Assembly (NCBI GenBank): GCA_000403315.2
Contig: KE159636.1
Coordinates: 2,144,041-2,208,040 of the forward strand
Source of the DNA: Lachnospiraceae bacterium A2
GTDB taxonomy: Bacteria; Bacillota; Clostridia; Lachnospirales; Lachnospiraceae
DNA: 64,000 bases
Reading direction: 5' to 3'
In this document: piece by piece, positions 8,240-16,049 of the stretch
Layout: each line of letters opens with the position of its first letter
Numbering within the stretch: position 1 is the first letter of the stretch
Position numbers and translations under genes: made by a program
The notes under the pieces: generated by a model
Told to the model about the DNA's origin: nothing
Database searches by the model: none
The model's input: only the letters and a program-made list of their open reading frames with translations

Positions 8240-10456
8240 ATGGCAATCATTATCAAAGACAATGTATTTACCCTCCAGACAAAAAACAGTACCTACCAAA
8301 TGAAGGCTGACAGCAAAGGCGTCCTCCTGCACACTTATTATGGAAAGAAAACGGACGAAACGGACTATTCCTATTTGATTTCCATGCAGGACCGGGGATT
8401 TTCCGGGAATATCTATGAGGCAAGGGAGGACAGGACCTATTCCCTTGATTTTCTGCCGCAGGAATTTCCAGTGCGGGGCAGCGGGGATTACCGGATTAGC
8501 TGTATGCATGCGGATTTGGGGACGGGCGTCAGGGACTGCCTGCTGTTTTTTGACAGCTATCGGACCTACCATGGGAAATATGGGCTGGAAGGCCTTCCAG
8601 CCATGTTTGCATCTGAGGACGAGCCGGTAGACACCTTGGAAATCACCTTGAAGGACAGCCAGGAAGAGTTCTACCTGCACCTGTATTACGGGGTGTTTGA
8701 GGAGCACGACATCATTACAAGGGCGGCAGTTGTGGAAAACAGGACGGATCAGGAGATACGGCTGTCAAAAGTCCTGTCTGCCTGCCTGGACATGGATCAT
8801 GACGGCCTGGATTTCATCCATTTCTATGGGCGTCATACCAGGGAACGGAAAATGGAGCGCGTGCCCTTGTTCCATGGGGTTACGGAACTGAGGAGCACCC
8901 GTGGGACTTCCAGCCACCAGCATAACCCATTTGTCATCCTTGCGGATAAAACCACCAGCGAGGAAATGGGGGAATGTTATGGCTTTTCCCTCCTTTACAG
9001 CGGGGGGTTCCATCTCCATGCGGAGGTAGACCAGTTCCACCAGACAAGGCTGGTGGTGGGGATTGACGATTCCGTATTCACCTGGAGCCTGCAGCCGGGA
9101 GAGCGGTTTGTGGCGCCGGAGGTTGCCATGGCTTACAGCAACGGGGGCTTGTCCCAGTTATCCCATTGCTACCACAATGGGTTCCAGAAGAATTTAATCC
9201 GCAGCAGATGGAAGGATAAGAGGAGGCCTATCCTTGTCAATAACTGGGAAGCTACTTATTTTGATTTTAATGCAGAAAATCTTTTGAAGATTGCAGAGGA
9301 AGCAAAGGAATTGGAGCTGGACATGCTGGTTCTTGACGATGGCTGGTTCGGGAAACGGAACGATGATTTTTCCGGCCTTGGGGACTGGTATGTCAATGAA
9401 GAAAAGCTGGGCTGCACCCTAAAAGAATTAGTGGATAAAGTTAATGGGATGGGGCTCCAGTTCGGCCTTTGGTTTGAGCCGGAAATGGTTTCCGAGGACA
9501 GCGACTTATACCGGAACCACCCGGACTGGGCTATGGTAGTGCCTGACCGCAGGCCAATCCGGAGCCGGTCCCAGCTTGTGCTGGACATGAGCCGGGAGGA
9601 TGTGCGGGATTACATTAAGGAACGGCTGTTTGCAATCCTTGATTCTGCCAACATCCAGTATGTAAAATGGGATATGAACCGTTCTGTGGCAGCGGCATAC
9701 AGCGTGCTTCTCCCCAGGGAGCGGCAGGGGGAATTGCGCCACCGGTATGTGCTGGGGCTTTACGAAGTGATGGAGGCCATGCTGGAGCGGTATCCGGATT
9801 TGCTCTTAGAGGGCTGCAGCGGCGGCGGCGGAAGGTTTGACGCGGGGATGCTGTACTATGCGCCCCAGATTTGGTGCAGTGACAATACAGACGCCATTGA
9901 GCGCTTAGTTATCCACCATGGGACTTCCTTCGGCTATCCCATGTCCTCCGTGTCCGCCCATGTGTCTGTGTGCCCGAACCACCAGAATGGCAGGGTTACG
10001 CCGTTCCGTACAAGGGCAATCTGCGCTATGCAGGGCACGTTTGGGTATGAATTGGATTTAAGCAAGCTGTCAAAAGAAGAAAAAGCGGAAGTGAAACAAC
10101 AGGTACGTATGTTTAAGGAGCGTTACCGCCTGTTCCAATTCGGGAATTATTACCGGATTTCCTCCCCATTGGAAAACAGGGATTTCACAGCATGGGAGTA
10201 TGCAGATAAAGATGGGAAGGAAGCGTACATTGGGGTAGTTTATACTGATTTGCATGGGAACCCTGCATCATGGTGCATAAAATTCCAGGGGCTCCTGCCG
10301 GAAGGGAAGTATACCATGTGGAAAAACAATGAGCCAGCCGGCACATTTACGGGCGTGGCGCTGATGAGCGGCGGGGTGCTCCTTCCAGTCCCGGTGGAAA
10401 ATTATGATTCCTGCCAGATTTATGTGCGCCTGGAAGGGGAATCAGGCAGGGGATGA
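8240..10456 (+). CDS. Alpha-galactosidase, glycoside hydrolase family 36
   Basis: This 738-residue cytoplasmic enzyme should release galactose from melibiose, raffinose and related sugars. Family hallmarks are all present: the N-terminal beta domain, NNWEATYFDF, VLDDGWFGKRNDD, WFEPEMVSEDSDL, the nucleophile Asp478 in KWDMNR, and the acid/base Asp548 in WCSDNTDA. A C-terminal beta domain closes the protein. These catalytic positions equal those I recall for Geobacillus AgaA/AgaB-type enzymes. There is no signal peptide, so it should act on sugar imported by the upstream ABC system. It ends just before a bidirectional terminator. Confidence 0.95.
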   Translation: MAIIIKDNVFTLQTKNSTYQMKADSKGVLLHTYYGKKTDETDYSYLISMQDRGFSGNIYEAREDRTYSLDFLPQEFPVRGSGDYRISCMHADLGTGVRDCLLFFDSYRTYHGKYGLEGLPAMFASEDEPVDTLEITLKDSQEEFYLHLYYGVFEEHDIITRAAVVENRTDQEIRLSKVLSACLDMDHDGLDFIHFYGRHTRERKMERVPLFHGVTELRSTRGTSSHQHNPFVILADKTTSEEMGECYGFSLLYSGGFHLHAEVDQFHQTRLVVGIDDSVFTWSLQPGERFVAPEVAMAYSNGGLSQLSHCYHNGFQKNLIRSRWKDKRRPILVNNWEATYFDFNAENLLKIAEEAKELELDMLVLDDGWFGKRNDDFSGLGDWYVNEEKLGCTLKELVDKVNGMGLQFGLWFEPEMVSEDSDLYRNHPDWAMVVPDRRPIRSRSQLVLDMSREDVRDYIKERLFAILDSANIQYVKWDMNRSVAAAYSVLLPRERQGELRHRYVLGLYEVMEAMLERYPDLLLEGCSGGGGRFDAGMLYYAPQIWCSDNTDAIERLVIHHGTSFGYPMSSVSAHVSVCPNHQNGRVTPFRTRAICAMQGTFGYELDLSKLSKEEKAEVKQQVRMFKERYRLFQFGNYYRISSPLENRDFTAWEYADKDGKEAYIGVVYTDLHGNPASWCIKFQGLLPEGKYTMWKNNEPAGTFTGVALMSGGVLLPVPVENYDSCQIYVRLEGESGRG

Positions 10457-10514
10457 AGCTTGGGTATCAGAGAACAAAGTAGGAAAGCCCACTTTCATTT
10501 TACATTTAAGACAA

Positions 10515-10591
10515 AATCCTGCTTTGCAGGATTCTCCGCCTGCGGCGGGTCGCTTTGCGACAGATTTCATACCCGCCGCAGTGCGATAAAA
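10515..10591 (+). repeat. Dispersed double-hairpin repeat, copy 1
   Basis: About 77 bases forming a small hairpin (AATCCTGCTTTGCAGGATT) and a larger one closed by CTGCGGCGGGT / ACCCGCCGCAG with TCGCTTTGCGA inside. A copy with about three mismatches lies in reverse orientation at 41289-41366. No coding potential was seen. Confidence 0.85.
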
Positions 10592-10625
10592 AAGGGCACA
10601 GCAGTGAAAAGCTGCTGTGCCCTTT
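10591..10625. terminator. Bidirectional terminator between convergent genes
   Basis: AAAGGGCACAGCAG and CTGCTGTGCCCTTT form a perfect 14-bp stem around a 7-base loop. A-rich sequence precedes it and CTTT follows. It can serve the alpha-galactosidase on the plus strand and the coiled-coil gene on the minus strand. Confidence 0.8.
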
Positions 10626-10658
10626 CTTTGCTGCACCACTGCGTGTTTTGGCAGCGGC

Positions 10659-11345
10659 TTAAAGCGTTTTTAGTTGGTTCTGGTGCATATTAATGTAAAT
10701 GTCTTGGATTTCTTGTTTTGCTTTGACATCGCTGCTAAGAGATATGGCTTCGTCTAGCTTTCGGGATAAATCGAGATGGCCTTCTGCTATGATTTTGATG
10801 TTGCGGTTTGTTTCGTTCTCAAGTGTGACATTGATTTTGGATACTTCATTTTCAAGGGAAGAAACCCTGTTGTCCAGAGAAACTATCTTTTTGCCAAGCG
10901 AATGGACTTCTTTGTCCAGGGAATCCACTTTTACTTCAAGGGAAGAAACCCTGTTGCTTAGGGAATCCACTTTTTTGTCTAGGGAATCCATTTTCACTTC
11001 AAGGGAAGAAACCCTATTGTCCAGGGAATCCATTTTCACTTCAAGGGAAGAAACCCTGTTGCTTAGGGAATCCACTTTTTTGTCTAGGGAATCCATTTTC
11101 ACTTCAAGGGAAGAAACCCTATTGTCCAGGGAATCCATTTTCACTTCAAGGGAAGAAACCCTGTTGCTTAGGGAATCCACTTTTTTGTCTAGGGAATCCA
11201 TTTTCACTTCAAGGGAAGAAACCCTGTTGTCTAGGGAATCCATTTTCACTTCAAGGGAAGAAACCCTATTGTCCAGAGAAACCACATGTTTCTTTACCGT
11301 CTGCATGTCGTCGTATAATGCCTGCAGCAGTTGTGTGTTTGTCAT
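10659..11345 (-). CDS. Repeat-built coiled-coil protein of unknown function
   Basis: This 228-residue protein has no recognised family. The start is supported by AAAGGAGGT just upstream on the minus strand. Residues 1-27 and the last 75 or so are unique (for example NRNIKIIAEGHLDLSRKLDEA). Residues 28-132 are three near-identical 35-residue units made of heptads such as VSSLEVKMDSLDNR, which predict a long parallel coiled coil with Val/Leu at the core. It has no signal peptide or membrane segment, so it is probably cytoplasmic. It is convergent with the alpha-galactosidase gene and shares its terminator. A tail-fibre-like or scaffold role is possible but unsupported. Confidence 0.75.
   Translation of the reverse strand: MTNTQLLQALYDDMQTVKKHVVSLDNRVSSLEVKMDSLDNRVSSLEVKMDSLDKKVDSLSNRVSSLEVKMDSLDNRVSSLEVKMDSLDKKVDSLSNRVSSLEVKMDSLDNRVSSLEVKMDSLDKKVDSLSNRVSSLEVKVDSLDKEVHSLGKKIVSLDNRVSSLENEVSKINVTLENETNRNIKIIAEGHLDLSRKLDEAISLSSDVKAKQEIQDIYINMHQNQLKTL
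10950..11264 (-). repeat. Three tandem 105-bp units coding the coiled coil
   Basis: Each unit encodes a 14-residue plus a 21-residue heptad block. The three copies are almost identical in DNA, not only in protein, which points to recent duplication or unequal crossing-over. Copy number is likely to vary between strains. Confidence 0.85.
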
Positions 11346-11374
11346 ACAATACCTCCTTTCTGATGTGTTTTAGT

Positions 11375-11528
11375 ATACCATATGCTTCGCACTATGGTAT
11401 GGTAACCATGCCACTCCGCTCAGCTCCGGGCGGTATCATAGCTAACGCAATGATACCATATGCTCCGCACTATGGTATGGTAAACTATGCTACTCCGTTT
11501 CGGGCGGTATCGTAGCTATTGCTATTAT
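11375..11528. repeat. Two tandem 78-bp hairpin repeats
   Basis: Two copies begin with ATACCATATGC at 11375 and 11453. In each, ATACCATA pairs with TATGGTAT across a short TGCTTCGCAC or TGCTCCGCAC loop, and CGGGCGGTATC follows. They occupy the gap of about 420 bases between the coiled-coil gene and the HTH gene. A third truncated start (TATACCATGTG) lies at about 11525. A short TCTATC/GATAGA hairpin with six Ts is at 11549-11571. Confidence 0.75.
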
Positions 11529-11764
11529 ACCATGTGCATGTGGAAAAGTCTATCAAAAAGATAGATTTTTTATATCACAGTAGGAAGTTGGTTCCTGTAT
11601 GACGCATATCAGAACATAGGAAGAATGCATTCCGTATGAAATGTATTAGTTTATGCAATTTTACTGAAAAATAAGGGGAATATCAGGGGTGCAACAGATT
11701 ATTGCTGGCTTAATCCGTGAAAAAATGGTAGGATAGCAGAAAAAATAGATGCGGAGGGATGAAG

Positions 11765-12868
11765 ATGATGTACCAGCAGAAGGAAAAAAATTATAGGCAG
11801 GCCATAATGGAACAAGCAAGGGACGCAGATCAGGCGAAAGGGAAAGATGCTGATAAGGCAGGACCGGCAAATGGGATACCTGTGCAGGGGGCAGCAGAAC
11901 AAACCCTTCAAATTCAAAGCCTGGGGAAGAAAATCAGGCAGTCCCGGGAGCAAGGGGGCATCACCCAGACGGGCCTGGCGGAGGAACTTTCTGTCACAAG
12001 GCAGGCGGTGTCCAATTGGGAGCGGGATAAGACCCTGCCAGACGTGTATACCTTGCAGAAGATTGCAGCATACTTTGGGATGACGCTGGATGAATTTATG
12101 GAAGGGACTAAGAGGGCGGAGGTTGTGATGCCAAAAATGCCGGGAATTCTGGCTGCAGCAACAGGGCTTACTATTTTTTTATATCTGGTGGCTGGCGGGA
12201 GCACAGGCCGTCTTTCTGTAGGGACTGCAGCCAGCATGGTGGTAGTCGGCGTATTTTGCCAGCTATTTCTGCACCTCTATTTTTCCAGTGCAGTGAAAAC
12301 CGGGAATTTTTCTGCCCTTGCAGGATATAGCAGCAAGGTGGAATACAATGTGGAGGAGGTAAAAAAGCTTCTGGTCCAAATGGATACCCATATTTCCTGC
12401 ACTTCTTTTGGGACGGTGCTGCTGCTTGGGATTGGCGCGTTATTTGGGTCAGGGCAGGCAGATCATTTTTTAGAGATTCTTATCCTTGCGTACAGTGGGG
12501 AACTGACTACGGTACTTTTGCTTTATAATTACCGGGGGCTGGACAGGACGATGGTAAGGGAATCGGACAGGAAAGCGGCCAGGGCTGGTTATGTGTCCTC
12601 CATCTGGCTTGTGGCTGCGGTATTTGTATTTTTGGGTGCAGTGATTGTAAAATGCTCCGTCAAATCCATCCAGAATAATTCCGCAGGGGCAGTTGGGATA
12701 CTGGGCTGGATGTTTCTGTTCCTGCTTGTGTCCTTGGGAGAATTTTTTTACGAGCAGCGCAGGGCAAAAAAACAAATGGAAGAAGTTGGGAGCTACCAGC
12801 CAGGAGCTGCATTTTGGGCAGGCACTGCAGCAGCAGCTGCGGTGACAGTCCTGATGTTTCTTTTTTAA
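11765..12868 (+). CDS. XRE-family helix-turn-helix regulator fused to a multi-pass membrane domain
   Basis: The protein has 367 residues. A charged N-terminal extension of about 50 residues precedes an XRE-type helix-turn-helix (LGKKIRQSREQGGITQTGLA, then RQAVSNWERDKTLPDVYTL). The rest holds about six hydrophobic segments (for example GLTIFLYLVAGG, GTVLLLGIGALFG, GWMFLFLLVSLGE), so the DNA-binding domain would be tethered to the membrane. Such HTH-membrane proteins are common in Clostridia and may sense membrane or envelope stress, but the signal is unknown. ATG 11759 directly abuts GGAGGG. ATG 11765, six bases further, is the better start. The long pre-HTH extension is unusual. Confidence 0.8.
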   Translation: MMYQQKEKNYRQAIMEQARDADQAKGKDADKAGPANGIPVQGAAEQTLQIQSLGKKIRQSREQGGITQTGLAEELSVTRQAVSNWERDKTLPDVYTLQKIAAYFGMTLDEFMEGTKRAEVVMPKMPGILAAATGLTIFLYLVAGGSTGRLSVGTAASMVVVGVFCQLFLHLYFSSAVKTGNFSALAGYSSKVEYNVEEVKKLLVQMDTHISCTSFGTVLLLGIGALFGSGQADHFLEILILAYSGELTTVLLLYNYRGLDRTMVRESDRKAARAGYVSSIWLVAAVFVFLGAVIVKCSVKSIQNNSAGAVGILGWMFLFLLVSLGEFFYEQRRAKKQMEEVGSYQPGAAFWAGTAAAAAVTVLMFLF

Positions 12869-12967
12869 TGGTTTCATGGGCGCTATGCATATTTTCCCCA
12901 AAACGCGGAAAGATAAACCTGACAGGCAAACCCATTGCCTGATATTGAGAAACGAAAGGAGATTCCC

Positions 12968-13153
12968 ATGAACCAGATATCAGAAAAAGAACTGTCTGCC
13001 TTAAATGATTTGCTTACCGGCGAGGAGCTTCTGATTAAGAAATTCCAGATGCTGGCAGAGAACTGCAATGATTCAGAAGTAAAGGCGAAATTTACTGAAA
13101 TTTCCAATGAGCACAAAGAACATTTCCGTTCCCTGTATTCCCAGTTAAGCTAA
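12968..13153 (+). CDS. Small helical protein, probably spore-coat or ferritin-like
   Basis: A 61-residue protein, all helical by eye (SEKELSALNDLLTGEELLIK, then KFTEISNEHKEHFRSLYSQL). The sequence resembles the short ferritin-like/CotF-associated proteins that often sit next to cotF genes in Clostridia. The start at ATG 12968 follows AAAGGAGA at good spacing. The open frame extends upstream to 12935 without a ribosome site. A spore-coat role is inferred from the next gene. Confidence 0.65.
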   Translation: MNQISEKELSALNDLLTGEELLIKKFQMLAENCNDSEVKAKFTEISNEHKEHFRSLYSQLS

Positions 13154-13345
13154 ACGGGATGGCCTTTTGCCAATCCGGCTTTAAATGCCAGTGCTTATAA
13201 AAAGCCGGCGTTAACCCAGATTATCCAAATGCCCATGCAAGCACGGCGCCAGCCTGTAGGCATTGTACGCGGAACGAAACAAAATAGGCATGGTGCAGGG
13301 GGCAGGAAACAGCCCTGTGCCTGAGAAGCGAATTAGGAGGAAATT

Positions 13346-13618
13346 ATGCAGCAGTCATTTTATTCAGAAAAAGATATGTTCGCGGATGCGCTGACCGCAG
13401 AAAAAACAGCTACCACGTTATACAACACATTTTCCAACGAATGCGTCCACAGCAATGTCAGGAATGCTATCCTGGACTGCCTGGAGAAGGAGCACAAAAT
13501 CCAGAACGAAGTATTTAATATGATGCATGACAGGGGATATTATCCCACGCCTTCTGCAGAAACACAGAAGGTTGACGAAGCAAAGCAGAAATTCAGCCAG
13601 TGCATGCAGAGTTTCTAA
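13346..13618 (+). CDS. Spore coat protein, CotF family
   Basis: A 90-residue protein matching the Coat_F family: QQSFYSEKDMFADALTAEK near the start, then the helix VRNAILDCLEKEHKIQNEVF and the MMHDRGYYPT turn. CotF-type proteins are components of the endospore coat. The start has AGGAGG at proper spacing. It follows the small helical gene after 192 bases and precedes a strong terminator. The pair supports the view that this is a spore-former. Confidence 0.85.
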   Translation: MQQSFYSEKDMFADALTAEKTATTLYNTFSNECVHSNVRNAILDCLEKEHKIQNEVFNMMHDRGYYPTPSAETQKVDEAKQKFSQCMQSF

Positions 13619-13738
13619 CCGGATACCCTGAATGCACAAGGCAGGGGGACGCCGGCTTTTAGCCCGGGCAGATGGCAAGAAGCCTTTGCTGCCAGCGTAA
13701 AAGTGTGCAAACGGTTAAGAGTTTCTTAAGATTCCCTT

Positions 13739-13793
13739 AAAAGGATATTCCTACAGGCAGAAAAATCCAGTCCCTGTGGGAATATCCTTTTTT
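13739..13793 (+). terminator. Terminator after the coat-protein genes
   Basis: AAGGATATTCCTACAGG pairs with CCTGTGGGAATATCCTT, a 17-bp stem with one or two mismatches, followed by a T-run. It lies inside the gap of about 350 bases that also holds the next promoter. Confidence 0.85.
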
Positions 13794-13810
13794 GCAATGC
13801 CAAATTCCCA

Positions 13811-13839
13811 TTGATATTTAAAAACAGATATTGTATAAT
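13811..13839 (+). promoter_or_regulatory. Strong promoter upstream of the J-domain gene
   Basis: TTGATA (13811-13816) and a consensus TATAAT (13834-13839) are 17 bases apart. The predicted leader is about 125 bases and no regulatory fold was recognised in it. Confidence 0.75.
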
Positions 13840-13970
13840 GAGCGGAAGGCATAGCGCCATACCGGGATGCGCGTGGTTTTGCGTATTGCAGCGGCGTTTA
13901 TGGCACGCGCCTGAGAGCGCATGGTTGGCTATATTGGAAATCACAAGGGAGAGGAAAAGGAGGCAGTGCA

Positions 13971-14459
13971 ATGAGTTACCCTGAAAAATCAAGCGGGTTG
14001 TTTCAGGAGCCAGTTGCAGAAGAATTACTTAGAAGCGAATTAGCAAAGGAGCAGCAGAGGTTAGAAGAAGAAAGACGGGACTTCGAGCGGGAAAAGAAAG
14101 AATTTTATTTCCGGAAAAAAATGGAAGAAAAACGCCTTGCAGAGGAGAACCGCCTGTTCCAGATGAAGTGGAAAGTATTGGAAGGGGAACTTAGGAGCCT
14201 TGCAAAAGAAAAGCAGGATGTGGCAGTGGAAAAGGAACGCTATCACCAGAGGGACAGCCAGGGCAGCCATTTTGTATTTTCTGGGAACAATGTGGAGGCA
14301 GAAGTATTTTTCTCCGGCGTATGCGACGAGCTTGCATTGAAAAAGCGTTACAAGGAACTGATTAAAATTTACCATCCAGACAACCTTGCGGGGGATACCG
14401 TTACCTTACAGATGATAAATAAAACGTATGATTTCTTGAAAAAGCAATTTTCTGCATAA
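13971..14459 (+). CDS. Coiled-coil protein with C-terminal J-domain-like segment
   Basis: A 162-residue protein. Residues about 20-90 are a highly charged helix (QQRLEEERRDFEREKKEF, then RKKMEEKRLAEENRLFQ), probably a coiled coil. The last 45 residues resemble the core of a DnaJ J-domain, with LKKRYKELIKIYHPDN containing the HPD triad and INKTYDFLKKQF closing it. A J-domain would stimulate an Hsp70. The reversed order (J-domain at the C-terminus after a coiled coil) is not that of DnaJ. Its partner is unknown. It lies 92 bases upstream of the decarboxylase gene and may or may not share its transcript. Confidence 0.75.
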   Translation: MSYPEKSSGLFQEPVAEELLRSELAKEQQRLEEERRDFEREKKEFYFRKKMEEKRLAEENRLFQMKWKVLEGELRSLAKEKQDVAVEKERYHQRDSQGSHFVFSGNNVEAEVFFSGVCDELALKKRYKELIKIYHPDNLAGDTVTLQMINKTYDFLKKQFSA

Positions 14460-14551
14460 AGGGCAGGAAACGTATCTTGCGGGGCAGGAGGATAAGGGGG
14501 CAGGGTACTGCCGCAGGCGTCCCCTGCTTGGCAGGTTCAGGAGGGAAAGCA

Positions 14552-15787
14552 ATGGAACAGCAGGAATTGGAGGCGGTGCTGGCGCAGTACCAGACGCCGG
14601 CCTACGTATTTGACTTAGATGCGCTGGCAGCCCGGGCGAAGCGGATTTCGGAACGCTTGGGGCAAGCCGGGATTGGCCTGTGCTATGCTATGAAAGCAAA
14701 CCCATTTCTGATAGGGGGGCTTGCCCCTTTTGTGGAACGGTTTGAGGTGTGCTCGCCGGGGGAATTCCGCATTTGTGAGCGGGAAGGGCTCTCCATGGGG
14801 CGGCTGGTTATTTCCGGCGTCCATAAAGGGCTTGGGGATACCAGGCGGATGGTACAGGAATATCAGGGAGCAGGGATTTTTACCATAGAATCCATGCGGC
14901 AGAGGGATCTGCTTGCAGCATGCGCCAGCGAGGCTGGGGTGCCGGTAAAGGTTCTGGTGCGCATCAGCAGCGGCAACCAGTTTGGCGTAGACTACATGCT
15001 GGCAAAGGAAATATTCCAAAACCGCAGGGAATATCCCCAGCTTTTGCTGGAAGGCATCCAGTATTATTCCGGTACCCAGAAGAAGAACCTGTCTGTAATA
15101 GAAAAGGAATTGCAGGAATTGGACAGGTTCTGCCATGAGGTACAGGAGGAATTGGGTGTCCAAATCCCGGAAATCGAATATGGGCCCGGTTTTTTTGTGC
15201 CATATTTCCAGTCGGACGCTGAGGAGCATTTGGAGGAATTATTGGAAGGGTTCACAGCCTTGGCCCAGCGTATGGAATTTTCAGGGAAAATGACGCTGGA
15301 GCTGGGCAGGTTCCTGGCAGCGGAGTGCGGGAGCTTCCTGACCTCCATTGTGGACAGGAAAGAAAACGGCGGGCAGGTTTACGGGATTGTGGATGGCGGA
15401 ATCCACCACCTGAATTATTTCGGGCAGACCATGGCAATGAAATTGCCCTATATCCAGCATATCCCTATGGGGGACCGGGCAGGCATTGCAAAGGCGGGCA
15501 GCCAGGAGGATAACGAATATCTGCCGGAAGAAAAATGGAATATCTGCGGCTCCCTGTGCACGGCGGCGGATGTGATTGTCAAGCAGTTTCCCCTCACTGG
15601 GGCAAAGGCAGGGGACGTGCTGGTGTTTGGGCGGGCAGGCGCTTATTCCGTGATGGAAGGGATTAGCCTGTTCCTCAGCAGGGACTTGCCAAAGGTACTG
15701 TTTTACTCCAGGGAACATGGCCTGCGCCTGGTCCGGGATGTGCTGCCTACCGATACCATCAACAGTGTAAAAAAATCAGAGAAATAA
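14552..15787 (+). CDS. PLP-dependent decarboxylase of the DAP/ornithine decarboxylase (fold III) family
   Basis: A 411-residue enzyme with an alanine-racemase-type TIM barrel followed by a beta domain. The PLP lysine is Lys48 in YAMKANPF. A glycine-rich phosphate-binding segment (EYGPGFFVPYF) and the Cys-containing substrate loop ICGSLCTAADV are present. The family decarboxylates amino acids (diaminopimelate, ornithine, arginine). The butirosin enzyme BtrK acts on glutamate attached to an acyl carrier protein. A carrier protein gene follows after 22 bases, then an MBOAT gene, so a carrier-bound or surface-polymer-linked substrate is plausible here. It is not obviously lysA, as no lysine genes are nearby. 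AGGAGGG at 14539-14545 fixes the start. Confidence 0.85.
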   Translation: MEQQELEAVLAQYQTPAYVFDLDALAARAKRISERLGQAGIGLCYAMKANPFLIGGLAPFVERFEVCSPGEFRICEREGLSMGRLVISGVHKGLGDTRRMVQEYQGAGIFTIESMRQRDLLAACASEAGVPVKVLVRISSGNQFGVDYMLAKEIFQNRREYPQLLLEGIQYYSGTQKKNLSVIEKELQELDRFCHEVQEELGVQIPEIEYGPGFFVPYFQSDAEEHLEELLEGFTALAQRMEFSGKMTLELGRFLAAECGSFLTSIVDRKENGGQVYGIVDGGIHHLNYFGQTMAMKLPYIQHIPMGDRAGIAKAGSQEDNEYLPEEKWNICGSLCTAADVIVKQFPLTGAKAGDVLVFGRAGAYSVMEGISLFLSRDLPKVLFYSREHGLRLVRDVLPTDTINSVKKSEK

Positions 15788-15809
15788 GGATTCAGAAAGG
15801 ATGAGAGTT

Positions 15810-16037
15810 ATGGAAAAATTAATGGAAATTTTAGAGGACATTCAGCCAGATGCAGATTTTGATACCTGCGAAACATTGATTGACGACGGTGTGCTGGATT
15901 CATTTGCCATTTTGTCCATTGTCAGTGAATTACAGGATGAATTTGGGATTACGATTACCCCCGCCGACATTATCCCGGAGAATTTCAACTCTGCCAAGGC
16001 ATTGTGGGCAATGGTAGAACGGCTGCAGGAAGCGTAA
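15810..16037 (+). CDS. Acyl carrier protein, DltC-like
   Basis: A 75-residue carrier protein with the phosphopantetheine-attachment Ser31 in DDGVLDSFAIL. It is followed by the typical acidic helix II (IVSELQDEFGITITPADI) and a final helix. Size and the LDS motif resemble DltC, the D-alanyl carrier, more than fatty-acid ACP. It should hold an activated acyl or aminoacyl group as a thioester. ATG 15801 abuts AGAAAGG, so ATG 15810, nine bases downstream, is the better start. It lies between the PLP decarboxylase and the MBOAT gene with short gaps, forming an operon. Confidence 0.88.
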   Translation: MEKLMEILEDIQPDADFDTCETLIDDGVLDSFAILSIVSELQDEFGITITPADIIPENFNSAKALWAMVERLQEA

Positions 16038-16049
16038 GGCGGGATAGCT

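Noticed and set aside
10950-11264. Possible CRISPR-like array in the 10.9-11.3 kb region
   Set aside because: The units are directly tandem without spacers and encode heptads.
10699-11373. 224-residue plus-strand open frame rich in SREETLL repeats
   Set aside because: It is the antisense of the heptad-repeat gene. The minus-strand frame has a strong AAAGGAGGT site and a sensible coiled-coil protein, whereas this frame has no ribosome site.
14552-15787. Calling the PLP enzyme lysA (diaminopimelate decarboxylase)
   Set aside because: The fold fits, but the gene sits with a carrier protein and MBOAT gene and no lysine genes are near. The substrate is left open.
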